From NCBI GenBank assembly GCA_030431945.1, contig JAUIIF010000090.1:1-10915 (forward strand): 10,915 nucleotides of DNA, in the 5' to 3' direction. The DNA is from Bacteroidia bacterium. Lineage in GTDB: Bacteria > Bacteroidota > Bacteroidia > Chitinophagales > Saprospiraceae. Of the stretch, positions 1-6,835 are shown piece after piece; within the stretch, counting starts at the first letter, position 1, and each line of letters begins with the position of its first letter. The notes below the pieces were generated by a model. The model was given only the letters and a program-made list of their open reading frames with translations, did no database searches and was not told the origin of the DNA. A program made the position numbers and the translations under genes.

Positions 1-237
1 CAACCGTACCAAAAGTATCACAAATCCTTAACTCCTCTTCGGGGATAAGCCACCGTTAAGTATCACAAAACCATAACATTTAAGCACAAAAACCTCAAAT
101 CAGGGTCGTGTGTCGCCCCCTAACCAGCGGGCTACGACTGCAACAACTTATGGAAGCAAGGGGAAGTTTCTCTCTCTGAAAAGACGGCCGCCGATGGTCG
201 TTCTAACCTCAATTTTCAAGCTCCAAAAGTTTAGCAT
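1..237. promoter_or_regulatory. 5' region of the DM13 lipoprotein gene with a 12-bp direct repeat
   Basis: No protein-coding gene is visible in these 237 bases. The 12-mer AAGTATCACAAA occurs exactly twice, at 13-24 and 58-69, 45 bp apart (about four helical turns). Read on the minus strand it is TTTGTGATACTT. Repeated short boxes ahead of a gene suit a regulator binding site, but no regulator is identifiable. An exact TAnnTTTG (TACTTTTG) lies on the minus strand at 17-10, pointing out of the window, without a TTG at the usual upstream distance. I could not place a convincing promoter for the plus-strand gene at 238. Confidence 0.35.
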
Positions 238-684
238 ATGAAATTTCTACTTCCCTTCCTGATGTTCATCGCTGTTTTCAGTTTCAGCAGCTGCGATGAC
301 GAAGAAACCATCGTAACGATCGACAGCTCCCAGCCAAATAACTTCATGGCTGCCCGTTCCGGCAACCTCGTTGCTCAGAACAACACCCCCACTGCCGGCC
401 TGGTCGCACTGGGGGAGGACGCTGACGGTAAAACCTTCCTGCGCCTTGGCAATGACTTTACCACGGAACAGGGTACCGGCACGGTAACCGTTTACCTTTC
501 CACCTCCGACACCTTCACCCCTAACCCCGGTGCCGGCAACCCCGACCTGATTCTGGTTGGTGCCCTCAACACCAACGGGGAGCAGTTCTTTCAGGTAAAC
601 CAGTCAGTCCCCGCATCCTTCACGCACGTCATCCTCTGGTGTGCGTCGGCCAACATTCCCTTTGGCAATGCGCGACTTCAGTAA
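238..684 (+). CDS. DM13-domain lipoprotein (putative envelope electron-transfer protein)
   Basis: A 148-residue protein. Residues 1-19 form a short lipoprotein signal: hydrophobic to about residue 16, then SSC with Cys19 as the likely lipidated residue and DDEE after it. From about residue 37 to the end it matches the DM13 domain: a 'G-L-V-A' opening strand, the 'FLRLGNDFTT' segment (67-76), 'VTVYLSTS' (83-90), 'DLILVGAL' (103-110), and the diagnostic end 'VILWCASANIPFGNARL' (131-147) with conserved Cys135. DM13 is a single-domain beta fold, often found beside DOMON domains and proposed to carry electrons through its conserved cysteine. Its substrate and partner are not known here. The first in-frame ATG gives the lipoprotein signal directly, so the start is secure. 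It is followed 144 bp later by a barrel gene on the same strand and may be cotranscribed with it. The fold assignment is strong; the redox role is inferred from the family. Confidence 0.85.
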   Translation: MKFLLPFLMFIAVFSFSSCDDEETIVTIDSSQPNNFMAARSGNLVAQNNTPTAGLVALGEDADGKTFLRLGNDFTTEQGTGTVTVYLSTSDTFTPNPGAGNPDLILVGALNTNGEQFFQVNQSVPASFTHVILWCASANIPFGNARLQ

Positions 685-749
685 ACGCACCCCATCCGGG
701 TAAAGGCGGGCGGATGTTCAGTACGCTGCTTTCCTCCTGCCCGGTAAGC

Positions 750-791
750 ACGGCGACGGCCACCGCAGCAGTTGCTGCCGGCCGTCGCCGT
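750..791 (+). terminator. Long GC-rich hairpin between the DM13 and barrel genes
   Basis: Perfect 11-bp arms ACGGCGACGGC (750-760) and GCCGTCGCCGT (781-791) enclose a second 6-bp stem, GCAGCA (765-770) with TGCTGC (773-778). The result is one long, slightly bulged hairpin 66 bases after the DM13 stop. The bases that follow are 'catttaacc', so there is no real T tract. It could be a terminator, an attenuator that lowers expression of the downstream barrel gene, or an mRNA-stabilising 3' end. Confidence 0.55.
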
Positions 792-828
792 CATTTAACC
801 ATTCCTTCACCAATTCAGTCGGCCACCC

Positions 829-1680
829 ATGACCATTCACCATTTCATCTTCACCATTATCTGTTGCTGCTCCTGCGCGCTGTTGCCGGCGCAAAGCGGG
901 TGGTTGCAGGATAAGGGCCAGGGCTACAGTCAGCTATCCAGCGGCCGCTTAAGTACAGACAATTACTACAACCTGTCCGGCGACCAGGTCACCACCACCA
1001 GGTATGACAGTTACTCCATCAACGCTTACCTGGAATACGGGCTCTCCTCAAGTTTCAACCTGCTGCTGAACGGCCCCGTACTGCGTCGTCAGTCCTTTAC
1101 CACGACGAGTGCTACTTACGGAATCGGTGACGTTAGTATCGGCCTGAAATACAAGCTGGCGGCGGGCCGGTGGCCCGCAGCTTTTAGCCTTGCTGCCGAA
1201 CTTCCGCTTTCTCCCACGGAGCAATTCGCCGTTAACAACGAACAACTTGTTCCGGGCATAACGGATCAGATTAACCTGCCGGCGAGTGATGGCGAGCTGA
1301 ATGTCCGCAGCACCCTGGCCGTTTCGCACAGTTTCTCCGACCAGTGGTACGCCTCCTTCTTCTCAGGTTTCAATTTCCGCACGGAAGGGCTAAGCCATCA
1401 GGTAAGCGGCGGGGTGGAAATCGGCTACCTTTTGGTTGACCAGCTCTACCTGATCGGTCGCCTGAATACCCAGCTATCCCTGGGTACGCCGCAAAATGGC
1501 TTATCCTTTGTACGGGGGGAAGGCGTGGAGTACACGGCGGTCGGCTTCACCCTTTCCTACCAGGTTAGCGAAAACTGGGGCCTGAACCTGAGTGCCACCA
1601 CTTACAATGACCTACTGGCCAGTCGCCGCAACATCTACAGCGGGCCGGCCCTTTATGCGGGCGTATCCTACTCGTGGTAA
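829..1680 (+). CDS. Outer-membrane beta-barrel protein, XagA/MetA-pathway transporter type
   Basis: A 283-residue protein. Residues 1-22 form a signal peptide (hydrophobic, with an unusual run of four cysteines, CCCSC, at 12-16), probably cut at the Bacteroidota-style 'LLPA-Q' site. The mature start 'GWLQDKGQGYSQLS' is typical of the XagA / 'putative MetA-pathway of phenol degradation' family. The rest alternates amphipathic strands such as 'SINAYLEYGLSSSFNLLLNGP' cut by turns, with 'GDVSIGLKYKL', and ends in an aromatic beta-signal, '...YAGVSYSW'. Members are predicted outer-membrane channels for small hydrophobic solutes, and the length fits the family. The substrate cannot be read from sequence. 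The neighbour upstream is a DM13 lipoprotein; the downstream fumC gene is convergent, with only 26 bp between the stops. The family call is from overall pattern, not from a single catalytic motif. Confidence 0.75.
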   Translation: MTIHHFIFTIICCCSCALLPAQSGWLQDKGQGYSQLSSGRLSTDNYYNLSGDQVTTTRYDSYSINAYLEYGLSSSFNLLLNGPVLRRQSFTTTSATYGIGDVSIGLKYKLAAGRWPAAFSLAAELPLSPTEQFAVNNEQLVPGITDQINLPASDGELNVRSTLAVSHSFSDQWYASFFSGFNFRTEGLSHQVSGGVEIGYLLVDQLYLIGRLNTQLSLGTPQNGLSFVRGEGVEYTAVGFTLSYQVSENWGLNLSATTYNDLLASRRNIYSGPALYAGVSYSW

Positions 1681-1706
1681 AGCCGGGTCGGTGCCAGGGC
1701 CCCGCC

Positions 1707-3101
1707 TTACAGTGAACCAATCATATCCTCCGGCTTTACCCAGGCATCGAACTCCTCGGCCGTCAGGTAGCCCAGTTCGACGGCTGCAGCCTTCAGGGTC
1801 GTGTCTTCCGCGTAGGCTTTTTTGGCAATCTTCGCGGCCTTATCGTAGCCAATCTTGGTGTTCAGCGCCGTCACCAGCATCAGGCTGTTGTTGAGGTGCT
1901 CGGTAATTTTCTTGTGGTTGGGTTCGATACCGGCGGCGCAGTTCTTCTCGAAGCTCCGGCAGGCATCGCCGATCAGGCGGGCGCTCATCAGGAAGTTGAA
2001 GATCATGACGGGCTTGAAGACATTCAGTTCGAAGTGTCCGGTGAGCCCACCGACGTTGATGGCTACGTCATTACCCATCACTTGTGCCATGGCCATGGTC
2101 AGGGCTTCGCTCTGGGTCGGGTTTACCTTGCCGGGCATGATGGAGCTGCCGGGTTCATTGGCGGGGATAATGATTTCCCCGATACCGGAGCGTGGTCCGC
2201 TGGAAAGCATCCTGACGTCGTTACCGATTTTCATGAGGCTGACGGCCACGGTTTTAAGGGCGCCGTGGGCTTCCACAATGGCGTCGTGGGCGGCCAGGGC
2301 TTCAAATTTGTTTTCGGCGGTGCGGAAGGGCAGGCCCGTCAGCTCGGCGATCTGGCCGGCAACGTGGACGTCGTAGCCGGCGGGCGTGTTCAGCCCCGTT
2401 CCCACGGCGGTTCCGCCCAGGGCCAGTTCACTGAGGTGATCCAGGGTATGCTTAATGGCTTTCAGCCCGTGGTTGAGCTGGCTGACGTAGCCGCTGAACT
2501 CCTGCCCCAACGTCAGCGGGGTGGCATCCATGAAGTGAGTACGCCCGATTTTGACCACGTTCATCATTGCCTTACTCTTGGCCGCCAGGGTATCCCGGAG
2601 TTGCTCGATTCCGGGGATGGTGTTTTCTACCAGAATTTTGTAGGCTGCGATGTGCATGGCCGTCGGGAACGTATCATTCGAAGACTGACTTTTGTTGACA
2701 TCGTCATTCGGATGCAGCGCCTTCTGCTCGTCCGAAAGACTGCCCCCGGCCAGGACGTGGCCGCGGTTGGCAATTACTTCGTTGACGTTCATGTTCGACT
2801 GGGTACCGGAACCGGTTTGCCAGACGACCAGGGGAAATTCCTCGTCGAGTTGGCCGGCCAAAATCTCGTCCGCTACCTGACCGATCAGGTTAGCCTTTCC
2901 TTCATCCAGCACCCCCAGGGCAGTATTCGTGCGGGCTGCCGCTTTCTTCAGAATAGCAAAAGCGCGAATGATTTCAATGGGCATCTGCTGGCCACCGATT
3001 TCAAAATTAGTGAAGCTACGCTGGGTCTGGGCGCCCCAGTACCGCTGGGCGGGGACTTCTACGGTGCCGATGGAATCTTTCTCAGTGCGGAAGGTGGTCA
3101 T
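1707..3101 (-). CDS. fumC: Class II fumarate hydratase (fumarase C)
   Basis: A 464-residue cytosolic enzyme of the TCA cycle that interconverts fumarate and L-malate without an iron-sulfur cluster. The superfamily signature GSSIMPGKVNP is complete at 318-328, with the loop serine at 320. The other active-site segments are present: TGSGTQSNMNVNE (96-108), HPNDDVNKSQSSND (130-143), and 'GRTHFMDATPLTLGQ' (186-200), whose Thr188-His189 pair matches the catalytic Thr-His of E. coli FumC. 'GGTAVGTGLN' (229-238) is also kept. Length and ends match FumC, which separates it from aspartase, argininosuccinate lyase and adenylosuccinate lyase. The start gives the usual N-terminus 'RTEKDSIGTVEVP'. It is monocistronic or follows the YbjQ-like gene 226 bp upstream on the same strand. 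It is convergent with the barrel gene. No defect was seen. Confidence 0.97.
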   Translation of the reverse strand: MTTFRTEKDSIGTVEVPAQRYWGAQTQRSFTNFEIGGQQMPIEIIRAFAILKKAAARTNTALGVLDEGKANLIGQVADEILAGQLDEEFPLVVWQTGSGTQSNMNVNEVIANRGHVLAGGSLSDEQKALHPNDDVNKSQSSNDTFPTAMHIAAYKILVENTIPGIEQLRDTLAAKSKAMMNVVKIGRTHFMDATPLTLGQEFSGYVSQLNHGLKAIKHTLDHLSELALGGTAVGTGLNTPAGYDVHVAGQIAELTGLPFRTAENKFEALAAHDAIVEAHGALKTVAVSLMKIGNDVRMLSSGPRSGIGEIIIPANEPGSSIMPGKVNPTQSEALTMAMAQVMGNDVAINVGGLTGHFELNVFKPVMIFNFLMSARLIGDACRSFEKNCAAGIEPNHKKITEHLNNSLMLVTALNTKIGYDKAAKIAKKAYAEDTTLKAAAVELGYLTAEEFDAWVKPEDMIGSL

Positions 3102-3327
3102 GGTTACGTTGGACTTTTAATGCTTTATTTTTCGGGCTGTCGGTTCGTTAACAGCGGCGCGAAGGTAAGGTTTTACGGGCGCAGACGCAGGTGCAAAGAA
3201 TGGTGGAAAGGCTGTAGTAGATTCTCCCGCGGAGGAGCGATGGGGAGGACCCGCACCCGGGTGCAGTAGCTGAACTCAAGGAGGGGCAAGCTCAGGAGTT
3301 GTCCCTTTTCCTGCAGTACGGCAGCGC
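3102..3327. other. Intergenic region between the YbjQ-like gene and fumC
   Basis: No coding gene is seen. It should hold the fumC promoter and the end of the YbjQ-like transcript, both on the minus strand. On that strand TACCTTCG, one base off TAnnTTTG, lies at 3165-3158, and a TTTG lies 26 bp upstream of it, at the start of the interspersed repeat core. That spacing is longer than the usual 17-23 bp, so the promoter is only tentative. A perfect 12-bp palindrome, GCACCCGGGTGC, lies at 3253-3264 downstream of the YbjQ-like stop and could be part of a terminator or a protein-binding site. Confidence 0.4.
3176..3200 (-). repeat. Interspersed intergenic repeat, copy A
   Basis: On the minus strand this 25-mer carries the core TTTGCnCCTGCGTnnGCGCC (core 3197 to 3178) shared with copies at 4331-4355 and 8655-8679. 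It differs from copy B at 2 of 25 positions. It lies 75 bp upstream of the fumC start and points toward it. Confidence 0.7.
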
Positions 3328-3654
3328 TTACCAAACCGGCACCTTCACCGCTGTCCCCATGGCAAAAACCAGGGTAACCTGCCGGGTGGCGTCGAGTACT
3401 TCGTGGCGGACCTTGAGGCCGACAATGGCGTTGGCACCGGCTCGTTCCGCCTGGTCGCGCATGCGATCCATGGCCAGCAGACGCGCCTCGCGTTCCAGGC
3501 GCTCGTAGGCGACGGGAATACCATCGGCGGCCGCAGCCAGTGCGGCCAGCAAAGCCTCCCGGTCTTCGCCACCGATAATGGCGGTACCGGAAACCACCCC
3601 GACATAATTCGAGATGTTCCGGGGTTGCAAATCGTTGGTGGTAGTCGTAAGCAT
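3328..3654 (-). CDS. YbjQ / UPF0145 (heavy-metal-binding domain) family protein
   Basis: A 108-residue protein from the ATG at 3654. The frame stays open upstream to 3732, but the added 26 residues resemble no family member. The chosen start gives the hallmark beginning 'MLTTTTNDLQPRNISNYVGVVSGTAIIG'. The middle is a long helix ('YERLEREARLLAMDRMRDQAERAGANAIVGLKV' in the order typical of the family, 50-82), and the end 'VTLVFAMGTAVKV' (93-105) is the usual closing strand. YbjQ-like proteins are small cytosolic proteins thought to form pentamers. The domain was named heavy-metal-binding, but the function is not settled. It is divergent from iorA, with 186 bp between the starts, so the two could share regulation. 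The family assignment is firm; the role is unknown. Confidence 0.88.
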   Translation of the reverse strand: MLTTTTNDLQPRNISNYVGVVSGTAIIGGEDREALLAALAAAADGIPVAYERLEREARLLAMDRMRDQAERAGANAIVGLKVRHEVLDATRQVTLVFAMGTAVKVPVW

Positions 3655-3759
3655 GCGATCTGGTTCAGTATGGGTCACAAAGGTCGTCCGCAAAATTTGA
3701 TTTTCGGGTCCTTCAGCAGAAAATAGGATCAAGTTTAATACTACACCTGTAATTTATTA

Positions 3760-3789
3760 TTGAAATTCTTCTTTAATCCCCTAACTTTA
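3760..3789 (+). promoter_or_regulatory. Predicted Bacteroidota-type promoter of the iorA-iorB genes
   Basis: TTG at 3760-3762 and TAACTTTA at 3782-3789 are 19 bp apart. The known Bacteroidota consensus is TTG/TTTG near -33 and TAnnTTTG near -7 with about 17-23 bp between, so spacing is ideal and the -7 box has one mismatch (final G to A). The surroundings are AT-rich, unlike the rest of the window. The transcript would start near 3796, giving a leader of about 45 bases. Confidence 0.6.
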
Positions 3790-3799
3790 GGCAGATTAT

Positions 3800-3811
3800 C
3801 CCGTTAACGGG
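3800..3811. promoter_or_regulatory. 12-bp perfect palindrome at the predicted iorA transcription start
   Basis: CCCGTTAACGGG is a perfect 12-bp palindrome beginning 10 bp after the predicted -7 box and ending 29 bp before the iorA ATG. The position suits an operator for a dimeric repressor that would block initiation. As RNA it has no loop, so a hairpin is less likely. No candidate regulator gene lies in the window. Confidence 0.45.
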
Positions 3812-3840
3812 AAGAACTATCACTCCCCAACCAAACATTC

Positions 3841-4308
3841 ATGGCAAACTATACCATTAACGTAAACGGCAAAGCGCATCAGGTGGAAGCTGCTCCGGAA
3901 ACGCCCCTTCTGTGGGTGATTCGTGATGAGCTGGGTTACGTAGGAACAAAATTCGGCTGCGGCATCGGTCAGTGCGGTGCGTGCACCGTTCATATCGACG
4001 GCGTGGCGATGCGTTCGTGCCAGCAGCCGATCAGCAGCGTCAGCGAAAACAATTATCAGATTACGACCATTGAGGGGCTTTCCGAAAATGGAGAACACCC
4101 GGTACAGCAGGCCTGGCTGGAGCACGACGTGCCGCAGTGCGGCTACTGCCAGTCCGGACAGATGATGAGCGCCGCCTCGCTGCTCAACCAGATTCCGAAC
4201 CCGACGGATGAGGACATCAATACGGGTATGGCCGGTAACATCTGTCGGTGTGGTACCTACACCCGGATCCATGCCGCCGTTAAAACGGCGGCGGGCAAAC
4301 TGAGCTGA
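3841..4308 (+). CDS. iorA: [2Fe-2S] subunit of an isoquinoline 1-oxidoreductase-like molybdenum hydroxylase
   Basis: A 155-residue protein with no signal peptide. The N-terminal plant-ferredoxin-like domain carries Cys40, Cys45, Cys48 ('CGIGQCGAC') and Cys60 ('MRSC') for one cluster. The C-terminal helical domain carries Cys100, Cys103 ('CGYCQSGQ') and Cys135, Cys137 ('CRCGTY') for the second. This eight-cysteine set and the ~150-residue length are those of the small subunit of the xanthine oxidase family. It passes electrons from the molybdenum site of the partner protein to an outside acceptor. The gene for the large subunit follows after 147 bp. Since only the large subunit has an export signal, IorA is probably folded with its clusters in the cytoplasm and carried out with its partner. 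The symbol follows the IorA-like subfamily; the true substrate is unknown. Confidence 0.93.
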   Translation: MANYTINVNGKAHQVEAAPETPLLWVIRDELGYVGTKFGCGIGQCGACTVHIDGVAMRSCQQPISSVSENNYQITTIEGLSENGEHPVQQAWLEHDVPQCGYCQSGQMMSAASLLNQIPNPTDEDINTGMAGNICRCGTYTRIHAAVKTAAGKLS

Positions 4309-4330
4309 TCGCCCCCTGCTCTCTTACCTC

Positions 4331-4355
4331 TTCTTTGCACCTGCGTCCGCGCCGG
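4331..4355 (+). repeat. Interspersed intergenic repeat, copy B
   Basis: Core TTTGCnCCTGCGTnnGCGCC at 4334-4353, in the iorA-iorB spacer, 22 bp after the iorA stop and reading toward iorB. It matches copy A at 23 of 25 positions and copy C at 21 of 25. Confidence 0.7.
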
Positions 4356-4359
4356 AAAA

Positions 4360-4452
4360 ATAGATTGACGCCCGTTTCGTCTGACAGACCAGCAGACGAA
4401 TTGCTGCCCCCCAAAAGATCAATCTATCAAGCTATCACTTCTATCAATCTAT
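4360..4452 (+). promoter_or_regulatory. Switch-like inverted repeats in the iorA-iorB spacer
   Basis: ATAGATTGA (4360-4368) is exactly complementary to two copies of TCAATCTAT, at 4419-4427 and 4444-4452. The second copy ends 3 bases before the iorB ATG. Between the arms lies a further hairpin, TTCGTCTG (4376-4383) with CAGACGAA (4393-4400). The two 3' copies are part of a larger direct repeat, ATCAATCTATC (4418-4428 and 4443-4453). In the mRNA the single 5' arm could pair with either copy: pairing with the second would cover the iorB ribosome entry site. The base pairing is seen directly; a regulatory role is inferred. Confidence 0.4.
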
Positions 4453-4455
4453 CCA

Positions 4456-6651
4456 ATGTCTACCCACCAAACTCGTAGAAATTTCCTCAAAGTCTCCACG
4501 GCCGCCGGCGGTGGCTTTCTGCTGGGCTTCAGCTTCCTGACGTCCTGCGAACAAAAACCAGCTGCCGTAGCTATGGCACCGGAACTAAAGATGCCCGAGC
4601 AATGGACGCAGCTTAACGGTTACCTGAAAATCGGCGAAAATGGCGTAGTGACCATCATCAACCCCAACCCGGAAATTGGCCAGAACGTAAAGACATCCAT
4701 GCCCATGATCATTGCCGAAGAGCTCGGAGTGGACTGGGACAACGTGATCGTTGAACAGGGTAAATTGGATACGGAGAATTTCAGTCGCCAGATCGCCGGT
4801 GGCAGCCAATCCATCCGCCAGGGGTGGGAGCCGCTGCGCAAAACGGGGGCTACGGCCCGGGCCATGCTCATCGCTGCAGCTGCCCAGCAGCTGGAGGTGC
4901 CCGCCACCGAACTCCGGACAGAAAAGGGGATGATTTATCACGACGCCTCCGGAAAAAGTGTGGGCTACGGCGAAGTCGCTTCCCTGGCGGCTACGCTGGA
5001 CGTTCCTGAAGAAGTGGAACTGAAAGATCCAAAGGATTTCACGATCATCGGCCAGTCCACCAAAAATGTCGACGCGCGCAAGATTGTAACGGGCCAGCCC
5101 CTGTTCGGCATTGACACGAAGCGGGAGGGGATGCTGTACGCCGGGATTGTCCACCCGCCGGCATTCGGCCTGGAATTAAAATCCTTCAATGCTGACGCGG
5201 CGCTGGCCATGCCCGGCATCGTTGATGTTTTTGCGATCGACTGTGCGCCGGAAGGCAAGCAACTGCAGTGGTCGGACGGGCCGACCGTTCGTAAGCAGGT
5301 TGCCATCGTCGGCAAATCCACCTGGCAGGTACTCCAGGCCAAGCAGGCCATTGAGGTGGAGTGGGAACAGACCAGTGCTCCGGAAACCTCCGCCGGCCAC
5401 AAAGAAAAAATGGCAGACCTGATTGCCAACGGCAAGGCTGAAGAAGCCCGCCGGGATGGCGACCCTGAAGCCGCTTTTGCCCGGGCGGCCAAGATTGTGG
5501 AAGCCACCTACTCGGCTCCGTTTCTGCCCCACAACACGATGGAGCCGATGAACTTCTTCGCCCACGTTACTGAAGATAAGGCGGAGCTCTACGGCCCGAT
5601 CCAGACGCCGGAATTTTTAGAAAAAACCATTGCGACCCTTTTTGACATGGACCCGGCGCAGATTGAGGTCGGCATGTCCCGGATGGGTGGAGGTTTTGGC
5701 CGTCGCCTCTACGGCAGCTTCGGTGTCGAAGCAGCCCTGATCAGTAAGGCAGCCGGTGCCCCGGTTCAACTTACGTACAGCCGGGAAGATGACATGACCC
5801 AAGGAACTTACCGCCCGGACTACCTGGTAAAGTACCGGGCCGGACTTGACGCTGACGGCAATATGATTGCCTTCCACGTGCGTGGAACCGGCACCCACGG
5901 AAGCCCGATTTTCGAGAACCGTTTCCCGGCCGGCACCACCGACAACTACCTGGCGGAGAAAATCAGTATGGACTCCAACATCAGTACCGGTGCCTGGCGG
6001 GCACCGGCCTCCAATTTCATTGCCGGTGCCGAACAAGCCTTCCTGGACGAAGTGGCCGAAGCCGCCGGCAAAGACCCCATCGATTTCCGGTTGGAGCTCT
6101 TCGACCGGGCCATCAAAAACCCGGTAGGCGAAAGGAATGATTACGATGCGGAGCGCTACGCCGGCGTCCTGAAACTCGTACGGGAGAAATCCGGTTGGGA
6201 CGCGGACTCCGGAGACGCCCGGGGGGTGGCGGCCTACTACTGCCACAATTCGTACGTCGCCCAGGTACTCGATCTCACACTCGACACCAGCGGAAAGCCC
6301 CAGGTGGAAAAGGTCTACTGTGCCGTGGATTGTGGTATCGTCGTTAACCCCGAAGGAGCCCTCAACCAGATAGAAGGCGGTATTATTGACGGGATCGGCC
6401 ACGCCCTGTTCGGCCAGTTAACCTTCACGGATGGTAAGCCCGATCAGAGCAACTTTAATACCTACCGCCTCATCCGCCATCCGGAAGCGCCGCGGCAAAT
6501 CGAAACCTCCTTCGTGGAAAACGGTATCGCCCCTACCGGGCTCGGAGAACCTAGCTTACCTCCGGTTATCGGAGCATTAGCGAATGCCCTCTACCAGGCT
6601 ACCGGGGAGCGGGTATACGATCAGCCGTTTATGGGGTCGTTACCGGGATAA
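4456..6651 (+). CDS. iorB: Molybdopterin-binding large subunit of an isoquinoline 1-oxidoreductase-like hydroxylase, Tat-exported lipoprotein
   Basis: A 731-residue catalytic subunit of the xanthine oxidase family, expected to hydroxylate an N-heterocycle or oxidise an aldehyde at a molybdopterin cytosine dinucleotide centre. The N-terminus has a twin-arginine signal, 'TRRNFLK' (6-12), a glycine-rich hydrophobic stretch, then a lipobox, L-T-S-C, with Cys31. This predicts folding before export and lipid anchoring in the envelope. Expected sites are present: 'YSAPFLPHNTMEPMN' (352-366), GGGFGRR (411-417), 'WRAPASN' (514-520), 'VDCGIVVNPEGALNQIEGG' (624-642), and the invariant catalytic base in 'TGLGEPSLPP' (694-703), Glu698. 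Length and N-terminal layout fit IorB and not cytoplasmic XdhB. It pairs with iorA just upstream. No sulfurating XdhC/CoxI-type maturation factor or cytochrome acceptor is encoded in this window. The substrate is not predictable. Confidence 0.93.
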   Translation: MSTHQTRRNFLKVSTAAGGGFLLGFSFLTSCEQKPAAVAMAPELKMPEQWTQLNGYLKIGENGVVTIINPNPEIGQNVKTSMPMIIAEELGVDWDNVIVEQGKLDTENFSRQIAGGSQSIRQGWEPLRKTGATARAMLIAAAAQQLEVPATELRTEKGMIYHDASGKSVGYGEVASLAATLDVPEEVELKDPKDFTIIGQSTKNVDARKIVTGQPLFGIDTKREGMLYAGIVHPPAFGLELKSFNADAALAMPGIVDVFAIDCAPEGKQLQWSDGPTVRKQVAIVGKSTWQVLQAKQAIEVEWEQTSAPETSAGHKEKMADLIANGKAEEARRDGDPEAAFARAAKIVEATYSAPFLPHNTMEPMNFFAHVTEDKAELYGPIQTPEFLEKTIATLFDMDPAQIEVGMSRMGGGFGRRLYGSFGVEAALISKAAGAPVQLTYSREDDMTQGTYRPDYLVKYRAGLDADGNMIAFHVRGTGTHGSPIFENRFPAGTTDNYLAEKISMDSNISTGAWRAPASNFIAGAEQAFLDEVAEAAGKDPIDFRLELFDRAIKNPVGERNDYDAERYAGVLKLVREKSGWDADSGDARGVAAYYCHNSYVAQVLDLTLDTSGKPQVEKVYCAVDCGIVVNPEGALNQIEGGIIDGIGHALFGQLTFTDGKPDQSNFNTYRLIRHPEAPRQIETSFVENGIAPTGLGEPSLPPVIGALANALYQATGERVYDQPFMGSLPG

Positions 6652-6692
6652 ATCTCCCGGTCTTGACCTTACCATAGTTACGGAATATGAAG

Positions 6693-6723
6693 CAGCACCG
6701 TTGCGTATCGCGCAACGGTGCTG
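6693..6723 (+). terminator. Perfect 13-bp hairpin after iorB
   Basis: CAGCACCGTTGCG (6693-6705) pairs perfectly with CGCAACGGTGCTG (6711-6723) across a 5-base loop, 41 bases after the iorB stop. The 3' side is 'tcattatg', without a T tract, as is common for Bacteroidota hairpins. It probably ends the iorAB transcript. The block GCAGCACC recurs at 6733-6740, at the edge of the next element, so the hairpin may also be part of a composite repeat. Confidence 0.6.
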
Positions 6724-6735
6724 TCATTATGTGCA

Positions 6736-6834
6736 GCACCATTTGCCCAACGATTACGCGTAGGCAAGCCCCGCTCGCTACGATTGGCGGACCTCCGGCC
6801 CTTAGCTGAGGCCTGATGTTGGGAATGGCGGTGC
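6736..6834. repeat. Imperfect inverted-repeat element X (~100 bp)
   Basis: The left arm has GCACC-ATT-(TG)-CCCAAC-(G)-AT (6736-6754). The right arm has AT-GTTGGG-AATGG-(C)-GGTGC (6816-6834). Together they form a long, bulged stem. The interior has an 8-bp palindrome TACGCGTA (6755-6762). It also holds, in order, GCTCG (6773-6777), GCGGAC (6787-6792) and GGCCTGATG (6810-6818), which recur in the same order in element Y. No good protein-coding potential is seen. It may be a member of an interspersed non-coding repeat or a structured RNA. Confidence 0.5.
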
Positions 6835-6835
6835 A

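Noticed and set aside
91..145. A tRNA D-arm-like stretch on the minus strand (GTAGCCCGCTGGTTAG).
   Set aside because: The D-arm pattern is convincing only locally. No anticodon stem or GGTTCGA-type T-arm follows at the required distance, so it is neither a tRNA nor a clear remnant.
1896..3269. A 457-codon open frame on the plus strand across fumC.
   Set aside because: It is exactly antisense to a complete, well-supported fumarase gene. Its product is Gly/Val/Asp-rich with no recognisable domain. Long antisense frames are expected from the codon bias of GC-rich genes.
3655..3732. The upstream ATG at 3732 as the start of the YbjQ-like gene.
   Set aside because: It would add 26 residues ahead of the conserved family N-terminus 'MLTTTT', with no resemblance to relatives, and would extend into the divergent promoter region.
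6745..6824. Integron attC-like ends: GCCCAAC and GTTGGGA 80 bp apart.
   Set aside because: The left box fits RYYYAAC, but the right box breaks GTTRRRY at its last base, the inner L boxes are not evident, and there is no integrase or cassette-style gene array nearby.
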